64,000 bases of DNA from Sulfuracidifex tepidarius. Lineage in GTDB: Archaea > Thermoproteota > Thermoprotei_A > Sulfolobales > Sulfolobaceae. Below are positions 10,100 to 18,969 of this stretch, piece by piece. The stretch's first letter is position 1. Each line of letters opens with the position of its first letter. The notes beneath the pieces were generated by a model, which was not told the DNA's origin, searched no databases, and saw only the letters and a program-made list of their open reading frames with translations. The stretch covers positions 1,254,875-1,318,874 of the forward strand of contig NZ_AP018929.1 of NCBI RefSeq assembly GCF_008326425.1. The letters are read 5' to 3'. A program made the translations under genes and the position numbers.

Positions 10100-10780
10100 T
10101 TACTTTAGATGGACTTGAGTCATTCTTCCACAACATTCTACAGTCACTTCGTCTCCTTTCTTCACTTCCACTGGTCCCACGAAGACGCCTGAGGAGACAT
10201 ATCCGTTCACAACTCCTACTCTTTCAGTGAGCCATTTCAGCATCTCTATGGGTCCGCCTAACAGAAACATTGGGGAGTCTTCTCCCACTTTTTCTCCGTT
10301 TAGATACATCGAAGCCTTCAGAGGCAGTTCAACCTCATGTCCGATGAATAGGTTTCCGGCCGCAGAGTCGTCTGCCAAGAGCTGATTTGCATTCAAGTTC
10401 CAAGTATTAAACCTGGTAGACGGCAACTCTACTCCTATGAAGATTCCCTTTACGCATTCCGGTATATTCACGGGATTACAACCCTGAGCTAGAATTACGA
10501 CTTCAAGCTCTGCGAAGTTCTTAGGAAAGGAGAGTAAGACTTCTCTCTCTTTAGTTATCATCTTCTTTGTGAGTATACCATACATTGGTTGGTCACCTCC
10601 GAACCTCTCTAGGTGTTCTTTCCTCACTAATGATATCTTGTACCCGCCTAGACCTTCGTCAGATACTAGTAGAGAAGAGAACCTGAGAAATATGTTCATT
10701 GCCTCTTCCTTACTTACCTCAAAAGGTTCTATTGCCTCCTTTCGCTTATATGCGTTATAAAGAAGTTCAGCTTTCTCCAT
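10100..10780 (-). CDS. Fumarylacetoacetase-fold hydratase (2-oxopent-4-enoate hydratase type)
   Basis: The 226-residue protein resembles 2-keto-4-pentenoate hydratase (MhpD) and related decarboxylases of the fumarylacetoacetate hydrolase superfamily, which handle ring-cleavage products. QLLADDSAAGNLFIG near residue 133 matches the conserved LLADNxSxGxxVLG motif. FLLGGPIEMLKWL corresponds to the LGNPLxALxWL signature, and the terminal beta strands containing KKGDEVTVE match the usual GDxVxAE turn. No other aromatic degradation genes are nearby, so the physiological substrate is unknown. Confidence 0.65.
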   Translation of the reverse strand: MEKAELLYNAYKRKEAIEPFEVSKEEAMNIFLRFSSLLVSDEGLGGYKISLVRKEHLERFGGDQPMYGILTKKMITKEREVLLSFPKNFAELEVVILAQGCNPVNIPECVKGIFIGVELPSTRFNTWNLNANQLLADDSAAGNLFIGHEVELPLKASMYLNGEKVGEDSPMFLLGGPIEMLKWLTERVGVVNGYVSSGVFVGPVEVKKGDEVTVECCGRMTQVHLK

Positions 10781-10824
10781 GAATAAGAATTGTAGAGGGA
10801 AGAAATAAAAGCGATTAGAAAAAG

Positions 10825-10900
10825 TGCGGCCACCGGGATTTGAACCCGGGACCTCCGGCTTGGAAGGCCGGCGTCCTAATCCATGCTAGACTATGACCGC
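10825..10900 (-). tRNA. tRNA-Gly (anticodon TCC)
   Basis: On the minus strand a full cloverleaf can be drawn. Acceptor GCGGTCA pairs with TGGCCGC with one G-U pair, the anticodon arm GCCGG/CCGG encloses a CTTCCAA loop, and the T arm carries GGTTCAAATCC. No CCA is encoded and no intron is evident. It lies between the hydratase and slaB genes. Confidence 0.9.
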
Positions 10901-10938
10901 ACTTATACGTGTGTTATAGGGTTAAAAAAAGTTTACCT

Positions 10939-12378
10939 TTACCTTATCTTTCTTAAGACGAGGACTACTGCTATTATTGCAACTATTAAACCGATTATTC
11001 CTGCTGCTAATGCCACGTATACTAGAGTTGAAGCTGAGCTTACTGTTGATTTGAGCGATGTTACTGAGCTGTTTACACTAGATAGTTCACTCTTAAGAGA
11101 AGATATGTTAGAGTTTAATGAGCTTATTTCTTTCTCTAGCTGCGGAATGCTGGTTGAATTTATGTTAGTTACTGTCTTATTTAGAGATATTAACGTAGAA
11201 TTAAGCGAGGATATCTCAGTAGACAACTGGTCTATCTTTGACTCTAGCCCTTGTACTGTAGCGTTCAGACTGGACATTTCTTTCTCTAGGTAAGAGGTAG
11301 TATTTTCTAGACTGTTCACTTCCTTCTGAAGCTGGGTTATTGTTGCATTGTAGTTGTAGATTGCAGACGCATAGATTACATATGGTAATGATGCTGACAT
11401 TCCACTATATGAAGCAGAGGCAGATATCTCCATGTTAAGAGTTGTCTGGCTTGTCGACAGAGGAGGAGTGAACGTTATGTTAACTAGTCCGTTAGAGCCT
11501 ACTGTAGCAGTGTATTGCTCGATGCTTCCGTTAGGATAAGTTACCATTTCAGTTATCTTAGCTCCAGAAGCAGGAACTCCATCATCTATTGCATTATACT
11601 CTATTGTAAGTGGTACACCTTGGTATACATTAATTATTCTATCGTTAGCCGGGGCTACACTTTGTCCGTTCTGGAATATTCCCTGAACAGTAAATGAGAA
11701 CCCTACATTGGGTAATACTAAGGTAACTGGGAATGTAGTGTTAGAGTTTACTGTTACAGTAGTGTTTTGCGTTACGTAACCAGTAGCACTAGCTTTCACT
11801 ATATATGTAACCGGAGTTCCAAAGTAAGGTACAGTTAGATCTACAGTTCCGGTCGACGAGGTAATTCCACTGTTAACCTGCTGGTCGTTAGTTGAGTTCA
11901 ATACAACTACTGAAGCTCCAGATATAGGGAGGTTGCTTTCATTCTCTACAGTTACGGATATTGTAGCTTGTTGATAATGTGGTGGAACTATGGTTATGTT
12001 GAACTCTACTGATGCGTCTCCATATGTAGGATCATTTAGGATTATCAGATACTTTCCTGGCGGATTATCTCCAGTCATTATTGATCCAGTGAATCCTCCA
12101 GTGGAGTTGGTGAACTCAGGTATGGAATTGTATAATTTGGCAACCAGTGTTCCATTTACCTCAATGAAACGATCTATCGTTACAGTGAACTGAGAGCTCT
12201 TATATGGAGAGGTGAAGCTCAGTACGACTGACTGACCGTACTGATAGATTTGGTTGTTCTGAGCCGGGCTATATATAGTATATCCATCTCCTGTTATCAT
12301 AGACATAGCTGTAAATGATGAGAAAACGAAAGATATCGCAACTATTGCCATTATTAAACCAATTTTATTCATCTTCAT
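10939..12378 (-). CDS. slaB: S-layer stalk protein SlaB
   Basis: SlaB anchors the crystalline S-layer to the membrane. The protein has an N-terminal hydrophobic signal (IGLIMAIVAISFVF), several beta-sandwich stretches rich in Asn-linked sequons, a long heptad-like coiled coil at about residues 345-450, and a single C-terminal membrane helix ending RKIR. This order is the SlaB hallmark. ATG 12378 is preferred because GTGAT, complementary to the 16S 3' end, lies just upstream. It follows slaA by about 50 bp, with a T-rich tract between them that could partly terminate transcription. Confidence 0.9.
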   Translation of the reverse strand: MKMNKIGLIMAIVAISFVFSSFTAMSMITGDGYTIYSPAQNNQIYQYGQSVVLSFTSPYKSSQFTVTIDRFIEVNGTLVAKLYNSIPEFTNSTGGFTGSIMTGDNPPGKYLIILNDPTYGDASVEFNITIVPPHYQQATISVTVENESNLPISGASVVVLNSTNDQQVNSGITSSTGTVDLTVPYFGTPVTYIVKASATGYVTQNTTVTVNSNTTFPVTLVLPNVGFSFTVQGIFQNGQSVAPANDRIINVYQGVPLTIEYNAIDDGVPASGAKITEMVTYPNGSIEQYTATVGSNGLVNITFTPPLSTSQTTLNMEISASASYSGMSASLPYVIYASAIYNYNATITQLQKEVNSLENTTSYLEKEMSSLNATVQGLESKIDQLSTEISSLNSTLISLNKTVTNINSTSIPQLEKEISSLNSNISSLKSELSSVNSSVTSLKSTVSSASTLVYVALAAGIIGLIVAIIAVVLVLRKIR

Positions 12379-12429
12379 GATTATCACGTACAAATAATTT
12401 TAAGGTTAACTTTGAAAAAAAGTTTAACT

Positions 12430-15400
12430 TTACACATATGTTACATTAGCGAACTCTAGGGTTGTTGGGAACTCTGACATTATTGGTCCGCCGGGGTACG
12501 AGTATGCTTGTACGTATACTGTGTACACATGTCCTGGTTCAAGGCCGGTTATTCCTCCTAAGTTAAGTGATACTGGTAGAGACACACCTGGGGCGAAGAA
12601 TGGATCGTAGGTGTATCCTGTTGCAACTCCTAATACGGCAGTAGTCGAGTTTGCTGCATATCCTTCATGAACCTCTCCCTGCATGTATACGAAGAATGGA
12701 TACTTTATCACTGGAGTTACATTCAGGTTTAGTACCAAGCTTCCAGATGTTATTTGCACTGACTGGTTATACATGTATGTCTCAGACGCTGCTGTAGTGT
12801 ATAGAGTTGGGTTATGTGGTACGTATATTCCGTATGGGGCTATCCTCAATGGCTCCTGGTTTACTGGAAGTAAGTACGCTGTTGCGCTGAATTGATCTCC
12901 TAGACTATCTTTCACATTTACGGTTATAGTGGAGTTGACAGTCTCATTTAGTACTGTACCGTTCTGTAGAACTACCTTAGGAGCTACGAAGTCTTGTACA
13001 GGAAGTCCTAAGCTCAGTGTTATTCCGTTAGACTCTACCATTAGAGTTGGATATGGTGCACTTGTTGTTCCAGGAGTGAATTCGAAGTTCACTGGTGATC
13101 CTATGTAGTATGGAGAGGATATATTTTCTCTAGCTAGTAGTGGTAATGCGTCTCCAGTTACTTTGCTGGTGTATATCATTCCATGGGTCATGTTATATAC
13201 AGTGACATTTGTCTCATCGGTAGTTGTGTTGTATGTTATTACTGCAGTGTAGTTAAGTGTTGAGTGTATCGTAACGGATGTGGCATTGAGATAGGTTATG
13301 CTGGATGGACTTGTGGCTGCTTCACTTGGGTCTGCTATCTGTATCTCTGGTTGTGTGACTACGTATAGTGGAAGTCTTCCTACTACTACTTGAGTTGGGC
13401 TTATTGCCTTAATTGTGGTTATTATGAAGTCTACAGTTCCGTTTCTTATCGGGGCTATTGCCGTTGAGTTGAGGAGTAGTTTGGTAGTGTTATGTATTGT
13501 CTGTCCAGATATGTTATCCTTGTAGTATACTGTTACGTAGCTTCCGTTAAGTTCTTGAGCTGTCACGTGAAGTACTCTCTCAAGTCCAGGTATGCTTATC
13601 GAGGTAGTGAATATTCCACTGCAGGAGGAGTCCTCAGACAACTCTAGGTTGGGTATTATAGAGCTTACGTTGTTATGAGTTAGGGTTATGTTCTCTGTGG
13701 TTCCGTTGCTTAACATTACAGCTATTCCAGTTAGGTTACCTACGAATATTCCGTTCATTGCGCCAGGATAGTATAGATACATTCCTGGGAATGTGGACAC
13801 GGTAGCTATCTTAAGTATAGATCCTAGAGGGCCTGCATAGAATCCGTCTAAGAGGCTGATGTTATAGTAGTTTTGAGGTATGTATGCAGTCTTTGGAGTG
13901 TGGAGTGCGGGTAGAGATGAGGTATTGAACGTTATAGTGTAGTTCAATTCATATCCCCTAGTGTTATTGAAGTACCAGTACACGGCGAAGTCAGAGTCTA
14001 CGTATGTTATTTCCATCTTTGTTGCAGATAGATCCTGAGGTGGCACATACAGAGTTAATCCGTCTACGTACTGGATTCCTGCGAATGACGTTGTCTGCTC
14101 AACTACTTGAGGAGTTGTTCCTGAGGTAAGCATTATATTCAGCTTCAGAGTGTAGAATGGAGTGGTATTAGTATATGCCTCTACTGTGTAATACTTATCA
14201 CTGGTTGTGTTTAGCACTGGAACTGCATGGAGGGCAGGTTCAGGAAGCGTATATATGTTAGATAACGACTGGACTAGGTTAGCACCGTTGAATAAGTACA
14301 CATGGAATCCTGTGCTTGCACCGATTGGAGGTACGTTTGTATCCCACTGTCCGTTGACTGATGGAGCGTTAACTGAGTTTGCTGTGAAACCGGTGTATAA
14401 TGGGTCGTCTGGAGCCTTAACAGTTATGTTCTCTACTCCAAGGCAGTATGGAGATAAGGAGCTTACTACTGGTGAGGATGGATATGTCACGAACTGTGGA
14501 GTTAGAACTTCTGCTCTGTATGGATAGACATTGCTGAACGGAACGTTAAGCTGATCATATCCTCCTACTGTCACTACTGTATAGTTGTCCCATATTCCAA
14601 ATTCTACTAGGGCTATGTATCCTACTCCAGGAACTCCTATTGCTATTGGAAGTGGATAATTACCAGTTGAGTGATATCCTACACCATCTAAACCTAATGC
14701 ACTGTATCCTGTTCCAGTTATTATTCCTCTTTCTTCAGACTCAGTGGAGAATGTCATCACGTACGCTGGTTTTGCGGATGGAGAGTATGTCAGCATTGCT
14801 GATGCGTTAATTGTTACATTTACCTTGTTAATCAGGTATGGGTAATCAGGAGTTATGTTGAATGCTATATAGTCTGCAGGTGCATTAGCACTAACATGTG
14901 AGAAGTATATAGTAATGTTGAACAGGTTTTCTGTTCCACTGGCGTAGCCAGAGGACTGCAATGTAGCATTATCGTTTACAGTTAATGTAGTAGTAATGTT
15001 ATTTACTGTAGGTGGAGTTGCATTGAAGTCGTCCGTTGGGTAGGAAGCGAATGTGGGACTTGGAGTTCCAGCAGATATTGAAACATTTCCTAAAATTGGG
15101 TTATAGGAATATACTGAATCTACGTTTTCATACGCAATTGCCTTAAATAATCCGGTTAGAGCTAGAGTAGATCCGTAGAAGTTGTTTATAGCTGGTCCAT
15201 ATATTTCTTGACCGGCTGAGTTATATACCATTACGTCCTTTGTGTTATTTACTATTCCATTGACCTTGAAGTATACTGTAATTGGGTACTGTGGAGAGTA
15301 TGTTAGGTTGAGGAATAATTTTTCGCTAGTTAAGCCAGCATCATAGGCGCTTGGATCACTTACTATTATGGACCCGTTCTGTCTTCCTGCAAATTCGTCG

Positions 15401-16044
15401 TAGTTGCTAGTTGGGAAGAATCCGTTCTCTTGTAATCCATTTTCCAATGATACTATCATGTTATTAGGAGATCCAACACCAAAGGTGTAGTTTGAACCGG
15501 AGTAGTCAACTACTAGCACATCTCCAATTTGTATTGTTGCAGGATCAAAAATCTCTGGAAGTGCTATCTCGTTTACAGAGCTGACTTTTGCACCTGTGTC
15601 ATTTAGCACGTAGTTTCCTACGTTAGGTATAGCTCCTACAAACTCCTTTACTGACTCAGTTGTTCCGGTTGACGGTGTTGCGTTTATCACAAACAGCATC
15701 GAGCTTAGGCTGGGTGAGTAGTAAGTCAAGTTTTGGTATCCAACTATGCTTGATAATGTTACTTCGCTCTCTAGATTTCCGTTAGGATAGTAGAGGTAGA
15801 ATGTTAACGCACTAGGATTGAACATAGAAGTATTCATTATGAAGAGGTTAACTAAACCTCCTGGCATTTTTCCATTGTAGTAGGGAATAACGTTAGATGC
15901 CGGTAAGGTGTATATCTCGGATGGGTTGTCGCTTCCGAACTTAATTGGGTATGATAGCGCTGCTGCTGTGGTTAGAGGGAGTATTCCCACTAACACAGAT
16001 CCTAAGAAAATACCTAGTATGGCTAGTCCTACTATTTTGTTCAT
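12430..16044 (-). CDS. slaA: S-layer lattice protein SlaA
   Basis: SlaA forms the outer S-layer canopy. The roughly 1204-residue protein has a signal peptide (GLAILGIFLGSVLVGILPL, then Ala-Ala-Ala), no other membrane segment, and is Ser/Thr/Tyr/Asn-rich with dozens of N-glycosylation sequons. Length and the adjacent slaB match the Sulfolobales locus. The start at 16044 is chosen over an in-frame TTG at 16065. TATATATA at 16078-16085 places transcription initiation near 16055, which would exclude the TTG. The A/T-ending codon choice differs from the flanking metabolic genes, as expected for a very highly expressed gene. Confidence 0.9.
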   Translation of the reverse strand: MNKIVGLAILGIFLGSVLVGILPLTTAAALSYPIKFGSDNPSEIYTLPASNVIPYYNGKMPGGLVNLFIMNTSMFNPSALTFYLYYPNGNLESEVTLSSIVGYQNLTYYSPSLSSMLFVINATPSTGTTESVKEFVGAIPNVGNYVLNDTGAKVSSVNEIALPEIFDPATIQIGDVLVVDYSGSNYTFGVGSPNNMIVSLENGLQENGFFPTSNYDEFAGRQNGSIIVSDPSAYDAGLTSEKLFLNLTYSPQYPITVYFKVNGIVNNTKDVMVYNSAGQEIYGPAINNFYGSTLALTGLFKAIAYENVDSVYSYNPILGNVSISAGTPSPTFASYPTDDFNATPPTVNNITTTLTVNDNATLQSSGYASGTENLFNITIYFSHVSANAPADYIAFNITPDYPYLINKVNVTINASAMLTYSPSAKPAYVMTFSTESEERGIITGTGYSALGLDGVGYHSTGNYPLPIAIGVPGVGYIALVEFGIWDNYTVVTVGGYDQLNVPFSNVYPYRAEVLTPQFVTYPSSPVVSSLSPYCLGVENITVKAPDDPLYTGFTANSVNAPSVNGQWDTNVPPIGASTGFHVYLFNGANLVQSLSNIYTLPEPALHAVPVLNTTSDKYYTVEAYTNTTPFYTLKLNIMLTSGTTPQVVEQTTSFAGIQYVDGLTLYVPPQDLSATKMEITYVDSDFAVYWYFNNTRGYELNYTITFNTSSLPALHTPKTAYIPQNYYNISLLDGFYAGPLGSILKIATVSTFPGMYLYYPGAMNGIFVGNLTGIAVMLSNGTTENITLTHNNVSSIIPNLELSEDSSCSGIFTTSISIPGLERVLHVTAQELNGSYVTVYYKDNISGQTIHNTTKLLLNSTAIAPIRNGTVDFIITTIKAISPTQVVVGRLPLYVVTQPEIQIADPSEAATSPSSITYLNATSVTIHSTLNYTAVITYNTTTDETNVTVYNMTHGMIYTSKVTGDALPLLARENISSPYYIGSPVNFEFTPGTTSAPYPTLMVESNGITLSLGLPVQDFVAPKVVLQNGTVLNETVNSTITVNVKDSLGDQFSATAYLLPVNQEPLRIAPYGIYVPHNPTLYTTAASETYMYNQSVQITSGSLVLNLNVTPVIKYPFFVYMQGEVHEGYAANSTTAVLGVATGYTYDPFFAPGVSLPVSLNLGGITGLEPGHVYTVYVQAYSYPGGPIMSEFPTTLEFANVTYV

Positions 16045-16077
16045 TTGAATTCCCTGCCTTCTCAATCAAGCTAGCAC

Positions 16078-16085
16078 TATATATA
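16078..16085 (-). promoter_or_regulatory. TATA box of slaA
   Basis: TATATATA lies about 37 bp upstream of the chosen slaA ATG. This predicts a transcript with a 10-12 nt leader. The surface-protein gene at 16129 diverges from the same interval. Confidence 0.6.
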
Positions 16086-16128
16086 CTTTAGTATATTTCT
16101 GTATACAATGGAATCGATATAAAATTGA

Positions 16129-17691
16129 ATGAGTCTTAAGGAGACTTTTCTACAGTTCTCCATAATACAAGGTAGGAAAAGAATTAGATTAAGTCTGAGA
16201 ATAATCCATTTGAAGGTTAAGATCTTGAAAGAGGTAAAGAATCCTAAAGTAATACTTCAGGACAGGAAGGTCTTGGGCACACTGCTTTTTTCATTAGTCC
16301 TAGGATTGATCCTGGCGTCTTTTTCCATCGGTGCTACATCTTCTACTTCGTCCAACCTACAGTTAGCTCCCTTGTCAATAGGAGGAGTTGACGGTTCAAA
16401 CGTTGTTCCAACGTCGGGAAGTTCCGCTCAATTTAACGTATTGGTGATAAATCAGGGAAATGACGTGGGAAGCGGTGAAATTGAGGTCAATGGAATGCAG
16501 AGTGCTTCAGTTTCAGTTCCTCCACTCTCGTTCAAGGAAGTCACACTTACGCTTCCTGTGGGAGAAGACGTCGTATCACTGGACGGTCAGAGCTTTTCAG
16601 TCGATGTAGTACACGTAAGTCAAGCGATTCAAGGTACGGTTTACGTGAATGGGAGTAATGGAATCGAGTTAGTGAGCGCTAAGCCGGGGGAGTATCTTTC
16701 CTTTAACGTTACTTTGACTTACAACGTCCCCTCAGGTTTAATGGGGAACCTAACTTTCGTCCAATCCTCAGGTAACTTAGTCACAAACGCATTTGTCAAC
16801 GGCGTTGAAGAGACTACTTCCTTCCCAAGTTCCTCACAGAGTTATGAGGCAAGCGAAACTCAATTCGTCGCAATACCTGATTACCTATCTCAGGGAATAT
16901 ACTACTTCTATGGAGCTTTCCTCTTGAATTACAATGGCACTTTAACAGGTTATGTGCCATACTTTGTTGTAGTCAACGTTAGTTATGGACTCACAGGCAC
17001 GCTCGAAACCCCCTCGTTCTCATCTGCCGGACCTAACGGGTCATATGTATGTGTGCAGAACGTGAGCAATGGATACTTACTGCTCTTAAAGGATGTAGCG
17101 AACCAGCAAGATATCGTGAAGGTCATAGAAGGAACTAGCTCTGGAAATGTAAGTTACACGTTCGAGAATCAAACTTACTACTATACATACAATCTTCAAC
17201 CAGACGGAGCTTCCGGAATAGTGTACGGAAACTCGAAAGGCTTAGAGTTCTATATGACTTCGTCTTTCATGGAGGTATATGTCCCTGGTAGTCAGGTTCA
17301 CGGAATGTGGGTCTATGTCCAAGGACCTAACTTCCCTAACGGTATAACCTTGACTGTAGTGTCTCCTAACGTTGTACCAACTTCCTCCACAGCTACATCA
17401 TCTACAACGTCCACAACATCAGCTACTACGACCTCCAGCACCTCTTCCACAACCACAACGTCATCTACAACAACTTCCTCCACAGCTACATCATCTACAA
17501 CGTCCACAACATCAGCTACTACGACCTCCAGCACCTCTTCCACAACCGCAACTTCGCCTGTAACAACCCTGAAATCTCAAACTCCAACCTCTACAACTTC
17601 TTCAAGTGGGTTGAATATCACTCTATTAGTAGTAATAGTTATTGTAATTATTGTTGTAGCTATAGCGGCAGTATTCTTGCTAAGAAGGTAA
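16129..17691 (+). CDS. Ser/Thr-rich surface protein with C-terminal membrane anchor
   Basis: I do not recognise a named family. The protein has a basic N-terminal tail, a hydrophobic helix at about residues 48-66 that could be a signal or anchor, then beta-rich extracellular sequence with many Asn sequons. A Thr/Ser stalk (about residues 415-490) follows, and a terminal membrane helix ending LLRR. The architecture is like a minor S-layer or envelope protein, and its position divergent from slaA supports that. The 47 residues before the first hydrophobic helix are unusually long, so a downstream start is possible. The stalk contains a DNA-level tandem duplication. Confidence 0.6.
   Translation: MSLKETFLQFSIIQGRKRIRLSLRIIHLKVKILKEVKNPKVILQDRKVLGTLLFSLVLGLILASFSIGATSSTSSNLQLAPLSIGGVDGSNVVPTSGSSAQFNVLVINQGNDVGSGEIEVNGMQSASVSVPPLSFKEVTLTLPVGEDVVSLDGQSFSVDVVHVSQAIQGTVYVNGSNGIELVSAKPGEYLSFNVTLTYNVPSGLMGNLTFVQSSGNLVTNAFVNGVEETTSFPSSSQSYEASETQFVAIPDYLSQGIYYFYGAFLLNYNGTLTGYVPYFVVVNVSYGLTGTLETPSFSSAGPNGSYVCVQNVSNGYLLLLKDVANQQDIVKVIEGTSSGNVSYTFENQTYYYTYNLQPDGASGIVYGNSKGLEFYMTSSFMEVYVPGSQVHGMWVYVQGPNFPNGITLTVVSPNVVPTSSTATSSTTSTTSATTTSSTSSTTTTSSTTTSSTATSSTTSTTSATTTSSTSSTTATSPVTTLKSQTPTSTTSSSGLNITLLVVIVIVIIVVAIAAVFLLRR
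17380..17565 (+). repeat. 93-bp tandem duplication encoding Thr/Ser stalk
   Basis: Two nearly identical 93-bp copies start at 17380 and 17473, both beginning ACTTCCTCCACAGC. The 31-codon unit keeps frame and only changes the length of the Ser/Thr-rich stalk. The near identity suggests a recent slip or recombination event. Confidence 0.85.
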
Positions 17692-18018
17692 CCCTCCTAA
17701 AGTAATAGGAGAATAATTTTTTCCTATATGTCTATTTTTCTTTAATTAAAATTTCTATCAAGCAGTAAATGAATCAAGATTACATTATCTGGACTACTGC
17801 AAAACGATAATATTATTATGCTAGTGTATAGAAATATCCCTTAATGCACGTTAGTTGTACTGCGTGATAATAAAGTTCTCTTATAGTATAATTTAATTAG
17901 AAAAACCTTCACAGTTCAATTTATCCCAATACTGAGGAATCCTTATCACGTACTTTCATAACCACGTCTGATATGATAATTATCAAGGCTTTTAAAACGA
18001 CGTGCTGATAACAAGGTA
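17692..18018. other. Gene-free AT-rich interval at the accessory-region edge
   Basis: The stretch between the surface-protein gene and the integrase relic is AT-rich. It contains short A/T runs and weak inverted repeats; I see no convincing gene or RNA. Confidence 0.5.
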
Positions 18019-18221
18019 ATGGGTAATAAATAAGACTTTCACATTTGGTGATATAAGAATAAGGGAAGTCAAGGGGAAGTATTACGTTTACACTATAGAG
18101 AATGACTTAAGTGGTAAGAGGAGGGACAATTACATAGCACCTTTAGACCAGGTCGTAAAGGACTATTATGATATCAGGTGCCGCGGCCGGGATTTGAACC
18201 CGGGTCAGGGGCTCGACAGGC
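18019..18221 (+). pseudogene. SSV-type integrase N-terminal relic, int(N), running into tRNA-Asp sequence
   Basis: Reading on the plus strand gives MGNK, then after a one-base shift TFTFGDIRIREVKGKYYVY, IAPLDQVVKDYY and RGRDLNPG. This matches the N-terminal layout of SSV-type integrases (basic KGxYYVYxLE, YxxPLxxVVxxY), which end at an attachment core inside a tRNA 3' half. The frameshift after MGNK and the absence of a following catalytic part show it is dead. In SSV-type integration the provirus is split into int(N) and int(C); no int(C) is visible here. It marks an older insertion using tRNA-Asp. Confidence 0.65.
18180..18221 (-). other. Left attachment core: 42-bp copy of the tRNA-Asp 3' half
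   Basis: These 42 bases are identical, in reverse orientation, to 57523-57564 of the intact tRNA-Asp (anticodon loop through acceptor 3' strand). The sequence right of 18221 is unrelated to the tRNA 5' half, so this is not a functional tRNA. A slightly diverged direct copy occurs at 37193-37237, and the two bracket the element. Confidence 0.8.
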
Positions 18222-18360
18222 TAGATAGTGTTTCAGTAAAACGGGGTTTAGAAACGTTTTCTGTTGCACGTTGAAGTAGAAATAGAATCATCTTGTAAAA
18301 GAAAAGTAGAATAAAATAGTAGCAGAATTCGTAAGACGTTTCAAAGCGTTTACCCCCCGG

Positions 18361-18582
18361 TTAACGCAAAATTTCGTCTCTGTACTTTAAACAGTATTCC
18401 CGGAACTTTTTACCACCGTATTTTTGCCACTTACGGTAAATTAATCCCCTCTTGTACAGTCTGGTCAGATAAACGAGCAGTTCTTCTTTTGGGATACCAG
18501 TCTTTTCCTCTAAACGCTCTAAAGTAGCACAGCCGTGAGATAAAATTATCAATATTTTCTCAGTATTCTGGAGTTTTTGCAC
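18361..18582 (-). CDS. Small winged-helix regulator
   Basis: The 73-residue protein is a compact winged helix-turn-helix: an N-terminal helix, LERLEEKTGIPKEELLVYLTRLYKRGLIYRKW as helix-turn-helix plus recognition helix, and a short basic wing (KKFREYCLKY). Small regulators of this kind are common in Sulfolobales plasmids and viruses. Two identical-arm palindromes lie 45-130 bp upstream of its start (18626-18643 and 18692-18709), consistent with autoregulation. Family-level function is clear; the regulated genes are unknown. Confidence 0.65.
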   Translation of the reverse strand: MQKLQNTEKILIILSHGCATLERLEEKTGIPKEELLVYLTRLYKRGLIYRKWQKYGGKKFREYCLKYRDEILR

Positions 18583-18625
18583 AATATTTTAACGTGTAAA
18601 ATCCCCTTAATAAACCTTAAGTAGG

Positions 18626-18709
18626 ATTAACATACTTGTTAATATCCTAACAGCGCTGTAAAAAACAACTTTCTAATCCCACCCACTCAGGATTAACATA
18701 TTTGTTAAT
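18626..18709. promoter_or_regulatory. Paired operator-like palindromes
   Basis: ATTAACA-TACT-TGTTAAT at 18626-18643 and ATTAACA-TATT-TGTTAAT at 18692-18709 have perfect 7-bp arms and 4-bp spacers, and both are preceded by AGG or CAGG. Their centres are 66 bp apart, upstream of the winged-helix gene, suggesting cooperative repressor sites. Confidence 0.6.
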
Positions 18710-18806
18710 GTTATTTACATTCACGCGAGAGCTTGCCCAAACAAACAAAAAATCGAGGATCCAGGCAGGATTAAAGTTATTAGTTATAAAGTACAAAGAA
18801 GTATAA

Positions 18807-18872
18807 GGCGGGGTCAGTTCGCAACAAGCTCATCATGGGTCAGCCCGTCGTCCCTCATCATTTGACCCCGCC
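18807..18872 (-). ncRNA. Box C/D sRNA A
   Basis: On the minus strand the order is complete. Box C ATGATGA is at 18861-18855 and an 11-nt guide at 18854-18844. Box D' CTGA is at 18843-18840, box C' ATGATGA at 18836-18830, a 12-nt guide at 18829-18818 and box D CTGA at 18817-18814. GGCGGGGTCA and TGACCCCGCC close the ends as a 10-bp stem. A TTTAAA-type TATA box centred near 18900 is about 28 bp upstream. Such RNAs guide fibrillarin to 2'-O-methylate RNA. The box D guide pairs with the universal 16S rRNA segment CGCAACGAGC with one wobble (recalled consensus, not searched). Confidence 0.85.
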
Positions 18873-18905
18873 ATGTACCATATTGTACTTTCAGATATTT
18901 AAACC

Positions 18906-18941
18906 TTGTGGTACATTGTGGTACATTAAAGTTTTTATATT
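18906..18941 (+). promoter_or_regulatory. Promoter and direct-repeat operator of the RHH gene
   Basis: TTGTGGTACA is repeated back to back at 18906-18915 and 18916-18925, immediately before a TATA-like TTTTTATATT (18932-18941) and GAGGT SD ahead of the ATG at 18970. Further GTAC boxes flank it. The arrangement suits autorepression by the ribbon-helix-helix protein. Confidence 0.55.
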
Positions 18942-18969
18942 AAAGTACAGTAAAGTATACTGAGGTAAA

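Noticed and set aside
17313-17543. Minus-strand frame rich in Val/Asp/Glu
   Set aside because: It is the complement of the Thr/Ser-coding tandem repeat.
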